64,000 nucleotides of DNA from NCBI RefSeq assembly GCF_003594875.1, contig NZ_QZEY01000008.1, positions 264,600-328,599 on the forward strand, read 5' to 3'. Below the pieces are notes generated by a model. It was not told where the DNA came from, did no database searches, and saw only the letters and a list, made by a program, of their open reading frames with translations. A program made the translations under genes and the position numbers. The stretch's first letter is position 1. Every line of letters starts with the position of its first letter. Of this stretch, positions 28,497-36,495 are shown one piece after another. This stretch comes from Bailinhaonella thermotolerans. Lineage in GTDB: Bacteria > Actinomycetota > Actinomycetes > Streptosporangiales > Streptosporangiaceae.

Positions 28497-28811
28497 GGTG
28501 GTGACTCCCGGTCGTTCGGTCCGCCACTCCATCGCGGCGGCAACTGATGCCAGCGTATCCGCGCCTCCGTTGATGATCACGCCCGAGGGCCGTCCGTCCC
28601 ACCTCGTGAGATGCGGGGCCGCGATCCCGCCGGGTTCCCTCCCGCTTCCCTCCCGCTTCCTTCCCGCGCGGGCCCGAGATCGGCGAGGATGGAAGGGGAC
28701 CAACCGGCCGCGAACGCTACTCTTGCGCACGGAGCACTCCCAGGCTCACCCCGCCAGCCACCCAGCGGGCCCGCTCCCGAGGCGGGCCGGACGCGCCAGA
28801 GGAGGACACAG
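28497..28811. other. Divergent promoter region, vdh / conserved hypothetical
   Basis: 315 nt without a gene I would support. In-frame extensions of both neighbours run through it but are rich in Arg/Ser/Gly, unlike the proteins. It carries the two outward promoters, but no clear boxes or palindromes were found. A short direct repeat CTCCCGCTTCC occurs near 28639. Confidence 0.5.
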
Positions 28812-29711
28812 GTGCTGCCCTATAGCGCGTACCTCCGCGTGTACGAGCCGCTGTCCGCCTTCACCGACCCCGAGCGCACGGCGTGGGCCGCCTACGCCGT
28901 CTCCGAGACCCGCCCCCGCCGCGCCGAGTCCCTGTCCGTCGAGCACCGCGACGCCGTACGGCGGCTGCTGGCGGTGCCGCCGATCGTCGCGCCGGACCGG
29001 GAGAGCCGCAACGCCTACCTGCGCCGCATCGAGGACCGGCTGTACGTCTGCCCGTGGCAGACGCGGCTGCGGTCGTGGCTGGAGTTCACGCGCTTCCGGG
29101 GCAGCGTGCCGGCGAACCTGCTGGAGTCCTTCGTGCCCGCGCCGGTCGTGGAGATGGTGGCCTCGGACTTCGAGCGCTACAAGGAGCGGGGCGGGGCGTC
29201 GGCGCTGCGCACCCACATCCTCAGCAGCAACTGGAACGTCCCCACTCCCTGGTTCGTGCCGTTCGACTCCTCCGAGCGCTGGCTGGTGCTCGGCGGGCCG
29301 GCCGCGGCGGAACAGCAGCAACAGCAGGCGGCGGCCCGGGACTCGGGGGCCACGACCGCGACCCCGACGCGGAACCTGATCTACGTGACGTCGATGGCGG
29401 ACGCGCGGCGGCGGGTGGCGCGGGCGCTGGGCGTGATCCGCCGCAATCTGGGCGAGATCGTCACGGTGACCCAGGTCGAAGAGGTCGGCCGGTGGCTGGA
29501 GGAGTTCCACCCCCACTCGCTCGTCGAACTCGACTACGGCGGCCTGGTCCACCTGCTCGACGACGAGGCGCTGCGGAGCGACCAGTCCGTGGCCGAGGTG
29601 ACCGCCGCGCTGAGCGGTCTGGACGCGGGTCAGGAAGAAGTAGCCGTCGCGATGTATCAGCGGGTAACAGCCCGTTGGCGCGCCGTGCAGGCGCTGGAAT
29701 CGGCCAACTAG
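28812..29711 (+). CDS. Conserved actinobacterial hypothetical protein next to bldC
   Basis: A 299-residue cytosolic protein without membrane segments or signal. N-terminal LPYSAYLRVYEPLSAFTDPE, a central RLYVCPWQTRLRSWLEF, and then a region around WFVPFDSSERWLVLGG are conserved in the family found between valine dehydrogenase and bldC in Streptomyces. A Gln run (EQQQQQ) precedes a helical C-terminal half (ARRRVARALGVIRRNLGEIV). I cannot assign a function. GTG 28812 follows GAGGAGGACACA. The position and preservation suggest a regulatory or developmental role, which is inference. Confidence 0.8.
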   Translation: MLPYSAYLRVYEPLSAFTDPERTAWAAYAVSETRPRRAESLSVEHRDAVRRLLAVPPIVAPDRESRNAYLRRIEDRLYVCPWQTRLRSWLEFTRFRGSVPANLLESFVPAPVVEMVASDFERYKERGGASALRTHILSSNWNVPTPWFVPFDSSERWLVLGGPAAAEQQQQQAAARDSGATTATPTRNLIYVTSMADARRRVARALGVIRRNLGEIVTVTQVEEVGRWLEEFHPHSLVELDYGGLVHLLDDEALRSDQSVAEVTAALSGLDAGQEEVAVAMYQRVTARWRAVQALESAN

Positions 29712-30019
29712 CAACAAAACGCCCACGGTCCGCCCCGCACGGATAGAAACTCCGTTCTGCGACCTGACCGGTTTTGCGGTTTTCAACGCGATACCACGAA
29801 TCGTGTCGCTAGAATCACGCAGCGTGACAGCAACACGTCGGCGACTGTTTACGCCCAAGGGCTCGCCAATCGCACTACGTGGTTGTATGGTCACATCGGG
29901 TGATGCCGCATATGGTCCCGAAAAACCTCACACACGGGCCCATAGGGGGACATCCGTGCAAGCGCCAAGTTAGTCGCAGGATCGCTGTCGCCGGTCCACA
30001 CGGAGGAGAGGCCGCACAC
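29712..30019. other. Long leader upstream of bldC
   Basis: 308 nt between the hypothetical gene and bldC, less GC-rich than the surroundings. It holds CACGA-A-TCGTG (29795-29805), a perfect short palindrome, and a -10-like TAGAAT (29810-29815) without a good -35. A longer in-frame start for bldC exists (29879) but lacks a ribosome site. A regulated promoter with a long 5' UTR is likely. Confidence 0.5.
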
Positions 30020-30223
30020 ATGTCAGCTCGTACACCCGAGGCCGAGCCACTGCTCACCCCGGCTGAGGTCGCAACGATGTTCCGCGTCGACCCCAAGACC
30101 GTCACTCGGTGGGCGAAGGCGGGCAAGTTGACGTCCATCCGGACCCTCGGCGGGCACCGACGTTACCGCGAGACGGAGGTCCGCGCGCTGCTCGCGGGCA
30201 TCCCGCAACAGCGCTCGGAGTAA
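30020..30223 (+). CDS. bldC: Developmental regulator BldC (MerR-like single-domain)
   Basis: A 67-residue protein that consists only of a winged-helix MerR-type DNA-binding domain: LLTPAEVATMFRVDPKTVTRW then a wing LGGHRRYRETEVRALL. It matches Streptomyces BldC, which I remember as nearly identical over its whole length. BldC binds head-to-tail on AT-rich direct repeats and delays entry into development. ATG 30020 is preceded by GGAGGAGAGG. The context (vdh, the conserved hypothetical, bldC) is the same as in Streptomyces. Confidence 0.95.
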   Translation: MSARTPEAEPLLTPAEVATMFRVDPKTVTRWAKAGKLTSIRTLGGHRRYRETEVRALLAGIPQQRSE

Positions 30224-30422
30224 CGGCGGAACCAGACGTAGGGGGGAACACAGGCGCGCTCGCACCCCGCGGGCGCGCCTGCCACGTTCCGCCCGCGCTC
30301 CCCGCCCGCCGCCGATCACCGGTGGTCACCGCCGCCGGTCGCCGTACGGCGCCCGCCCCGCGAGGTGCCGGGCTCAGGCCGTACGGCGGGCTCGCGAGCG
30401 CGGGGAGAACGCGGCGGGGCGG

Positions 30423-31115
30423 CTAGTCGAACTGGTCGTGGATGAGGCGGTCGAAGAGCTCGTGGACCTCGGGGTCGTGGTTCGCGGCGACGCCGAGCAG
30501 CGCGATCATGTAGTCGACCAGCATCTTCTCCAGCCGGGGGCGCTCGACGTCGCGGTGCTCCAGCCAGTCCAGGCCGGCGGTCTCCACGGCGGCGATCCAG
30601 GACCGGAGGGTCGTGCGCAGCACCGGGTTGGACGTCGGCGCGGACATGTTCTCCAGGATCATCGTGAACAGGCTCTGGCGGACGTTCTCGATCGTCTCGC
30701 CGACCTCGCCCGCCCGGTTGCTCGGGCCGCCGCGCAGCAGCGCCGCGAACCCGGCCTGGTGGGCCTCCACGAAGTCGAAGTAGCGCGTCAGCCCCGCCGC
30801 GAGCTGGTCCAGCGGGCGCCCGGGCGCCTTCGGCCGCAGCCGCTCCTGGAGCTCCTCGGCGGCGCTGTGCAGCGCGGCCATGTAGAGCTCCTGCTTGCCC
30901 CCGAAGTAGTGGTAGACCAGCGCCCTCGACGCCCCGGCCAGCGCCGCCACGTCGTCGATGGACACGCTCTCGGCGTCCTTGGTGCTGAACAACTGGAGCG
31001 CCGCGCTGATCAGCTCCTCGCGCCGCCGATCGACGCTGAGCCGCCGCCGGGCCGGGCGTTCGGAATCCCTCCGGCCGGGCCTGGGCGTATCGGCCGATCG
31101 CGATGTGGCTGCCAC
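30423..31115 (-). CDS. TetR-family transcriptional regulator
   Basis: A 230-residue repressor with a basic Arg-rich N-terminal extension of about 30 residues. The TetR helix-turn-helix follows (RREELISAALQLF, SIDDVAALAGASRALVYHYF, GGKQELYMAAL). The C-terminal ligand domain carries FDFVEAHQAGFAALLRGG, similar to FadR-like or lipid-responsive members. GTG 31115 lacks a clear ribosome site. It is divergent from a LacI regulator across 163 nt that contain GACGGG-AACT-CCCGTC (31177-31192), a candidate operator for one of the two. Target and ligand are unknown. Confidence 0.87.
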   Translation of the reverse strand: MAATSRSADTPRPGRRDSERPARRRLSVDRRREELISAALQLFSTKDAESVSIDDVAALAGASRALVYHYFGGKQELYMAALHSAAEELQERLRPKAPGRPLDQLAAGLTRYFDFVEAHQAGFAALLRGGPSNRAGEVGETIENVRQSLFTMILENMSAPTSNPVLRTTLRSWIAAVETAGLDWLEHRDVERPRLEKMLVDYMIALLGVAANHDPEVHELFDRLIHDQFD

Positions 31116-31278
31116 ACATGCAGGGTATCCGAGAGAGATCCGCCTGCCGGTAAACGCGGGACAGGGCGTGCGTCACGACGGGAACTCCCGTCCCGGAAAC
31201 AGAGATCGGACTCACCCGTACCCTCTGGAGCAATCGGTCGTTTGGTGTAGTGACGACGCCGATTCCCGTGGGAGAGCC

Positions 31279-32367
31279 ATGTCGGGCACAAAGGTGAAAG
31301 CGCGTGCATCCGCCGAGGACGGTCCGCTGAACCCGCCTGAGAACGAGGTGTTCCCCGCGCCGCGGCCCCGGCCCACGATCCGGAACGTGGCCGAACGCGC
31401 CGGGGTGTCCAAGTCGCTGGTATCGCTGGTGCTGCGGGGCTCGCCGCATGTGAGCGAGCACCGGCGCGAGGCGGTGCTGCGGGCGGCGAGGGAGCTGGGG
31501 TACCGGCCGAACGCCGTGGCCCGGAGCCTGGTCGAGGGGCGCACCCACCTGATCGGCGCGCTCGTCGCGGACCTGCACAACCCGTTCTTCGCCGAGTTCC
31601 TCGACGGGCTGCAGGAGAACCTGCACGGGGAGGGGCTGCGGCTGCTGATCGGCAGCGGCCGCTTCGACCCGATGTTCGAGGCCGAGGCCGTGGACGCGTT
31701 CCTGGAGCTCCGCGTGGACGGGCTCGTGCTCCTGGGCGTGGTCCCCGCGAGCGAGGCGCTGGCCGACGCCGCGGCCTACACCCCCACCGTCGTCGTGGGC
31801 GAGCGCGAGGTGGACCTGTCCGGCGTGGACATCGTGGTGGACGACGGCGAACTCGGCGCCCGCCTCGCCGTGGAGCACCTGACCCAGCTCGGCCACCGCC
31901 GCATCGCCCACATCGAGGGCGGTGCCTCGTCGGCCGCCCGCGCCCGCTGCGACGGGTACCTGGACGCGATGCGCGCCGCCGGGCTCACGCCGTACGTCCT
32001 GGTGGAGTCGGGGGACTTCACCGAGGAGGGCGGACGGCGGGCCGCCCGCGCCCTCCTGGCCCACGACCCCCGCCCCACCGCGATCTTCGCCCCCAACGAC
32101 GTCGCCGCCGTGGGCGCCCTCACCGTGGCCGCCGAACTGGGGCTGCGCGTCCCCGAGGACCTGTCCGTCGTGGGCTACGACAACACCCACCTGGCCTCGG
32201 TCAACCACATCTCCCTGACGAGCGTGGACCAGCCGCGCCGCTCCATGGGCCGCGCCGCCGCCGCCCTCCTCTGCGACCGCATCGCCGACCCCGCCAAGTC
32301 CTCGCGCCTCCGCCTGGTGACCCCCCGCCTGGTGGTCCGCCGCAGCACCGGCCCCGCCCCCGCCTGA
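31279..32367 (+). CDS. LacI-family transcriptional regulator
   Basis: A 362-residue regulator. A 33-residue N-terminal tail precedes the LacI helix-turn-helix (TIRNVAERAGVSKSLVSLVL) and hinge (RPNAVARSLVEGRTHLIGAL). The periplasmic-binding-protein-like effector domain contains LVADLHNPFFAEFLDG, GHRRIAHIEGG and a final VDQPRRSMGRAAAALL. The hinge lacks the L-A-x-x-L minor-groove signature in canonical form. The ligand is probably a sugar, but no transporter or hydrolase is adjacent. ATG 31279 follows GGGAGAGCC. Confidence 0.9.
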   Translation: MSGTKVKARASAEDGPLNPPENEVFPAPRPRPTIRNVAERAGVSKSLVSLVLRGSPHVSEHRREAVLRAARELGYRPNAVARSLVEGRTHLIGALVADLHNPFFAEFLDGLQENLHGEGLRLLIGSGRFDPMFEAEAVDAFLELRVDGLVLLGVVPASEALADAAAYTPTVVVGEREVDLSGVDIVVDDGELGARLAVEHLTQLGHRRIAHIEGGASSAARARCDGYLDAMRAAGLTPYVLVESGDFTEEGGRRAARALLAHDPRPTAIFAPNDVAAVGALTVAAELGLRVPEDLSVVGYDNTHLASVNHISLTSVDQPRRSMGRAAAALLCDRIADPAKSSRLRLVTPRLVVRRSTGPAPA

Positions 32368-33116
32368 CCCACCCGCCCCCTCCACCGCCCCCCTCCGCCG
32401 CCCCCTCCGCCGGCTCAACGAAGCGACCCCGTCCCCAGGCGAGCCTCACCCGACGACCCGCCCGTCCGCCAGGGTGCCCGCCTGCCCGTCCGCTTGTCCG
32501 TCCGTCCGCCGGCGTGCCCATCCGCCGGTTCGCCCCGCCTCCTTCCATTCGCCCGCCTGCCGGGCCGCCCGCCCGCCCGGCCCCGCGCGACCGCCGGGCC
32601 CGCCCATCCGCCGGTCCGCCTGCTCACCCGTCTGCCCTGATCGCGCCCTTCATTCCGTACGGCTGACGCCGGGTGCGGCCGACGAATCTCTGGTGTCCGC
32701 GTGGACCCCTGGCGGGCACGCCGGCCTCGGCATGGAGCGGCCCCGGCGTGCCTGGCTCCCCGTTCCCGGCGCGGACCGGCACACCTCGGGACCGGTCCCA
32801 CCCACGTCCTTTCGCACGCCCACCGCTCGCCCCCCGCCGGGCTCGCTCGCGCCTCCGCCTCTCCCTTTCCCTCGTCGTGATCATGCAGTTTTAAGCACAC
32901 GGTGTGCTTAAAACTGCATGATCACGGCGAGGGTCGGGGCCTCGGGGCGGCGGGGGCTCGGGTGAGGGGTTGGGTGCATTCGCGGAGGAATGCGGGCGGA
33001 TCGGGCAGGGCGCGGATGAGAGTCGGAGATAACCCGGCGCGGGGCCGGACCGGCGTGCTATCACTGCCGGTGGCGCCGCGAACGGCGCCCGGACGGGGAA
33101 GCACTGGGGGGTCCAC
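32368..33116. other. 749-nt gap with a long perfect palindrome and no convincing gene
   Basis: The first 500 nt are C-rich, low-complexity sequence (runs of CCGCCCGCC types). Frames on both strands are Pro/Arg/Gly rich without motifs, so none is called. A striking inverted repeat lies at 32871-32931. The last 185 nt should carry the promoter of the gene at 33117; no clear boxes were seen. Confidence 0.5.
32871..32931. repeat. Perfect 25-bp inverted repeat (61-bp hairpin element)
   Basis: Arms 32876-32900 and 32902-32926 are exact reverse complements around a single G. With one mismatch the arms extend to 30 bp (32871-32931). The arm reads outward from AAGCACAC through AAAACTGCATGATCACG, and its AT-rich interior contrasts with the surroundings. 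A related but decayed element lies at 33831-33874. It could be a mobile palindromic unit or a strong hairpin. Confidence 0.85.
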
Positions 33117-33809
33117 GTGCGAAATCCAGAACTGGTGTCCTGCGCGCAACGGGCGGCGGCCGAGCTCGAAAGGGCCTGGGCGCATTGGCGCGCGATCCGG
33201 GGCGGAGGCGGTGGCGGCGAGAGCGTGGCCGGATACGTCACGCACTCCATCGACCACCCCTTGGGACGCCCGCGCGTCCTGCTGGGGCTGGACGCCGAGG
33301 ACGCCACGGCCCTGGCCGCCGTCCTCGCCGCCCTCCGCGCGCCCGCGCCCGCCGAGCACTCTCCCCCGGGTCCGGGGGCCGCCGGGGAGCACGCGCCCCG
33401 GCCCGAGCCCGAGCCCGCCGAATCCGCGGCCGAGACCTCCGGCGAGGCGGACGGAGCCCCGGCCGCCCCCGGCGAAGACCGCCAGGTCCCCGCCTCAGGA
33501 AAGGCCCGCCCGAGCCCGGCCGACCGGCCCGACGCGGCGCCCGCCGCCCAGGCCCGCGCCACCGACGAGGCGCCCGCCGTACCCGCCGGCCGGCCCCATG
33601 CCAGGCCGGCCGACCAGTCCCACGCCAGGCCCGCCGACCGTCAGACCAAGAAGCCCGCCGCCAAGCACGCCGACCGCCCGGCCCGCCAGACCTCGGCGAA
33701 ACAGGCCGAAGCCGCCGCCGCGTCCTCCGCGAAACGCTCCACCCACACGCCCGAACAGCCCGCCGCCGGCCCGCCCGCCCAGGCCCCCGCCACCCCCGTC
33801 CCCGACTGA
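33117..33809 (+). CDS. Hypothetical protein, conserved N-terminus with disordered Ala/Pro tail
   Basis: 230 residues from GTG 33117. The first 75 residues look folded (NPELVSCAQRAAAELERAW, SVAGYVTHSIDHPLG, PRVLLGLDAEDATALAAVL) and resemble a short actinobacterial protein family of unknown function. The remaining 150 residues are Ala, Pro, Glu and then Lys/Arg rich (SAKQAEAAAASSAKRS), probably disordered and turning basic toward the end. No signal peptide is seen. The gene stands alone between two related palindromic repeats. Confidence 0.65.
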   Translation: MRNPELVSCAQRAAAELERAWAHWRAIRGGGGGGESVAGYVTHSIDHPLGRPRVLLGLDAEDATALAAVLAALRAPAPAEHSPPGPGAAGEHAPRPEPEPAESAAETSGEADGAPAAPGEDRQVPASGKARPSPADRPDAAPAAQARATDEAPAVPAGRPHARPADQSHARPADRQTKKPAAKHADRPARQTSAKQAEAAAASSAKRSTHTPEQPAAGPPAQAPATPVPD

Positions 33810-33830
33810 CCGCCGGCCCCGGGCCCGGCC

Positions 33831-33874
33831 CTCGCCGTGATCGCGCACTTTGATCACGCGCTTTGATCACGCGC
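33831..33874. repeat. Second, degenerate copy of the GTGATC palindromic element
   Basis: CTCGCCGTGATCGCGCACTT (33831-33850) resembles the left arm start of the element at 32871 (CTCGTCGTGATCATGCAGTT). It is followed by two adjacent exact copies of TTTGATCACGCGC (33849-33861 and 33862-33874), so GTGATC can pair with either GATCAC. The two elements flank the gene at 33117-33809. Confidence 0.65.
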
Positions 33875-33992
33875 TCCGGCCGGGCGGTCGCCTGTGGCTT
33901 CGGGGTGGAGGGTTTGGGGTGGGGTGTACGGATCGGGTGGGGATGGGTGGGGTGATTTCGCCTCGGTCATTACCTGTGCGAGCGTAGGTTGG

Positions 33993-34877
33993 ATGATTGA
34001 CCATGGGCGGCGACAGGTGGGGGCGACGTTGAGAGGGCGTGTGATCGGGGCGCTGCTGGCGGGCGCGTGCGCGCTCGGGGTGGCCGGGTGCGGGGGCGGT
34101 GAGAACGGGGCCGGGGAGTCTCCCGCGGCGTCCGCGGGCTCGTCGGAGGTGTCTCCGGCGGGGCGGCTGCCCGTCGTGCCGTCGCCGTCCGCGCCCACGG
34201 CCCCGCGGACGATGGCCGAGGAGGGCTCGCTGCGCGGGAAGTCGGTGGTGATCGACCCGGGGCACAACGGGGGCAACGCCGCCCACCCGGAGATCATCAA
34301 CAAGCAGGTGGACGTGATCACGCAGCGCAAGCCGTGTGACACGACCGGCACGGCCGGGGGCAGCCTGAGCGAGGCGTCCTTCACCTGGGACGTGTCGCAG
34401 CGCCTGGCGAAGATCCTCAAGGCCGAGGGCGCGAAGGTCGTCATGACCCGCAAGAACAACTCCGGCGTCGGGCCGTGCATCACCGAGCGGGCGGCCATCG
34501 GCAACAAGGCCAAGGCGGACGTCGCGATCTCCGTGCACGCCGACGGCGCGGGCGCGGGCCAGCACGGGTTCCACGTGATCGGGCCCAAGCCGGTGAACGG
34601 CCCGGTGGACAAGGTCGTCAAGCAGTCGCAGCGGCTCGCCTACGACATCCGCGACGCCTTCCACGAGGCCGGCTACGCCTACTCCACCTACATCGGCAAG
34701 AAGGGCCTGATCTTCCGGGACGACCTGGGCGGACTCAACCTGTCGACCGTCCCCAAGGTGTTCCTGGAGTGCGGGAACATGCGGAACCAGGGAGACCTCG
34801 CCAAGATGCGCACCCCGCAGGGGCGCCAGCGCATCGCCGAGGCCATCGCGGATGGGCTGCGCGACTACCTGACATGA
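33993..34877 (+). CDS. N-acetylmuramoyl-L-alanine amidase (Amidase_3), lipoprotein
   Basis: 294 residues from ATG 33993; GTG 34017 is a good alternative that gives a shorter signal peptide. A lipobox (LGVAGC) at the end of an Ala/Leu-rich signal predicts a membrane-anchored lipoprotein. A Ser/Pro-rich linker follows. The catalytic domain has the zinc-ligand motifs VVIDPGHNGG and ISVHADG, and the catalytic Glu region VFLECGNMRNQGD, which are those of the AmiC/CwlM-like family that cuts the peptide from MurNAc. It is followed after 7 nt by a GH20 hexosaminidase, so a cell-wall remodelling or recycling pair is likely. Confidence 0.88.
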   Translation: MIDHGRRQVGATLRGRVIGALLAGACALGVAGCGGGENGAGESPAASAGSSEVSPAGRLPVVPSPSAPTAPRTMAEEGSLRGKSVVIDPGHNGGNAAHPEIINKQVDVITQRKPCDTTGTAGGSLSEASFTWDVSQRLAKILKAEGAKVVMTRKNNSGVGPCITERAAIGNKAKADVAISVHADGAGAGQHGFHVIGPKPVNGPVDKVVKQSQRLAYDIRDAFHEAGYAYSTYIGKKGLIFRDDLGGLNLSTVPKVFLECGNMRNQGDLAKMRTPQGRQRIAEAIADGLRDYLT

Positions 34878-34884
34878 TCTGAAC

Positions 34885-36495
34885 ATGCATGACCTGCTCC
34901 CCCCGCCCCGTGTGGCGCGCCCTGAACCCGGTGAGTTCGTCTTCTCCTCCTCGGCCGGGGTCTCCGGCCCCTTCGCCGACGCCGTACGGCTGGCGCTCGC
35001 CGTGCTCCCGCTCGGCGACGGCCCAGGCATCACCGTCGCCGAGAAGGACGAGCTCGGACCCGAAGCGTACGAACTGACGATCACCCCCGAGCGGATCGAG
35101 ATCCTCGCCGGAGACCGGGCGGGCGCGTTCTACGCCGCCCAGACCCTGCGGCAGTTGCTCCCCGACGACGCGTTCCGGGCGGCGGCGCTGCCCGGGGTGC
35201 GGTGGGCGGTGCCGTGCGGGCGGGTGGAGGACTCCCCCGCCCACCCGTGGCGGGGCACCCACCTGGACGTTGCGCGGCATTTCTTCCCCAAGCGGGAGGT
35301 GCTGCGCATGATCGACCTGATGGCGGTGCACAAGCTCAACCGGCTGCACCTGCACCTCGTGGACGACCAGGGCTGGCGCGTGGAGAGCCGCCGGCACCCG
35401 CGCCTGCACGAGATCGCCTCGCACCGGCTTGAGACCGTGGTCAGCCACAAGGGCGAGCCGCAGGAGTTCGACGGCACCCCGCACGGCGGCTTCTACACCC
35501 TCGCCGACCTGTCGGAGATCGCCGCGTACGCCCGCGCCCGCTGCGTGACCGTGGTGCCGGAGCTGGACGTGCCCGGCCACGCCGCCGCGCTGTTGGCCGC
35601 CTACCCCGAGCTGAGCGCGCGCCCGGGGGCCGAGCACGCGGTGTGGACCCGCTGGGGCATCTCGCCGGACATCCTGTCGCCGCTCCAGCCGACCGTGGCC
35701 TTCCTGGCCGGGGTCATCGAGGAGTGGATCGACGCGCTCGGGCCCACGCCGTACTTCCACCTCGGCGGCGACGAGTGCGTGCTCGACGACTGGGCGGCCA
35801 ACCCCGAGATCGTGGCCTACCAGCGTGAGCTGGGGCTGGCCGGGCCGGGCGACCTGCACGCGCACTTCCTGCTCCAGCTCGCCGACGTGCTCAGCGCGCA
35901 CGGGAGCCGGGCGGTGGTGTGGGACGAGGCGTTCGTGAGCGGGGCGCTGCGGCCCGACTCGATCGTGATGGCCTGGCGCGGCGAGGGCGTCGCGCGGCGC
36001 GCCGCCGAGGCCGGGTACGACGTGGTGATGACGCCGGTGCTGCCGACGTACTTCGACTACTCGGAGGTCGAGGGCCCGGACGAGCCGCTGGCGATCGCCG
36101 GTCCGCTGCCGCTGTCGGCCGTGGCGTCCTTCCGGCCCGTCCCGGCGGAGTGGTCCGCCGAGGCGGCGGAGCGGGTGCTGGGCACGCAGTTCCAGCTCTG
36201 GTCGGAGCGCATCCCCGACGCCCGCACGCTGGACTACCGCGCCTGGCCGCGCGGCTGCGCGCTGGCGCAGGTGGCCTGGTCGGGCCAGGCGGCGGACGTG
36301 GAGGAACGGCTGCCGCGGCACCTGCGGCGGCTGGACGCGCTCGGGGTGGAGTACCGCCCGCTCGACGGGCCGCGCCCGTGGCAGAAGGGCGGCACGGGCC
36401 GGCGCCGCCACCGCGCGAACGACTTCGTCACCGAGGACGTCATGCGGCACCTGGACGAGCTGACCCTCGCCGCCGACTCCACCCGCCCGAGCTGA
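34885..36495 (+). CDS. Beta-N-acetylhexosaminidase (GH20)
   Basis: A 536-residue enzyme with an N-terminal GH20b domain (residues 1-120; GDRAGAFYAAQTLRQLL at its end) and a TIM-barrel catalytic domain beginning WRGTHLDVARHFFPK. The catalytic pair is Asp296-Glu297 in HLGGDEC, and HLHLVDDQGWRVE is also diagnostic. It cleaves terminal GlcNAc or GalNAc using substrate assistance. No signal peptide is visible, so it is probably intracellular and may process wall or chitin fragments. The amidase upstream and the chitinase at 52 kb are plausible pathway partners. The 3' end overlaps the convergent membrane-protein gene by 56 nt. Confidence 0.92.
   Translation: MHDLLPPPRVARPEPGEFVFSSSAGVSGPFADAVRLALAVLPLGDGPGITVAEKDELGPEAYELTITPERIEILAGDRAGAFYAAQTLRQLLPDDAFRAAALPGVRWAVPCGRVEDSPAHPWRGTHLDVARHFFPKREVLRMIDLMAVHKLNRLHLHLVDDQGWRVESRRHPRLHEIASHRLETVVSHKGEPQEFDGTPHGGFYTLADLSEIAAYARARCVTVVPELDVPGHAAALLAAYPELSARPGAEHAVWTRWGISPDILSPLQPTVAFLAGVIEEWIDALGPTPYFHLGGDECVLDDWAANPEIVAYQRELGLAGPGDLHAHFLLQLADVLSAHGSRAVVWDEAFVSGALRPDSIVMAWRGEGVARRAAEAGYDVVMTPVLPTYFDYSEVEGPDEPLAIAGPLPLSAVASFRPVPAEWSAEAAERVLGTQFQLWSERIPDARTLDYRAWPRGCALAQVAWSGQAADVEERLPRHLRRLDALGVEYRPLDGPRPWQKGGTGRRRHRANDFVTEDVMRHLDELTLAADSTRPS

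Noticed and set aside
34735..36450. 571-codon frame antisense to the GH20 gene
   Set aside because: No motif or ribosome site; the sense strand carries all GH20 signatures.
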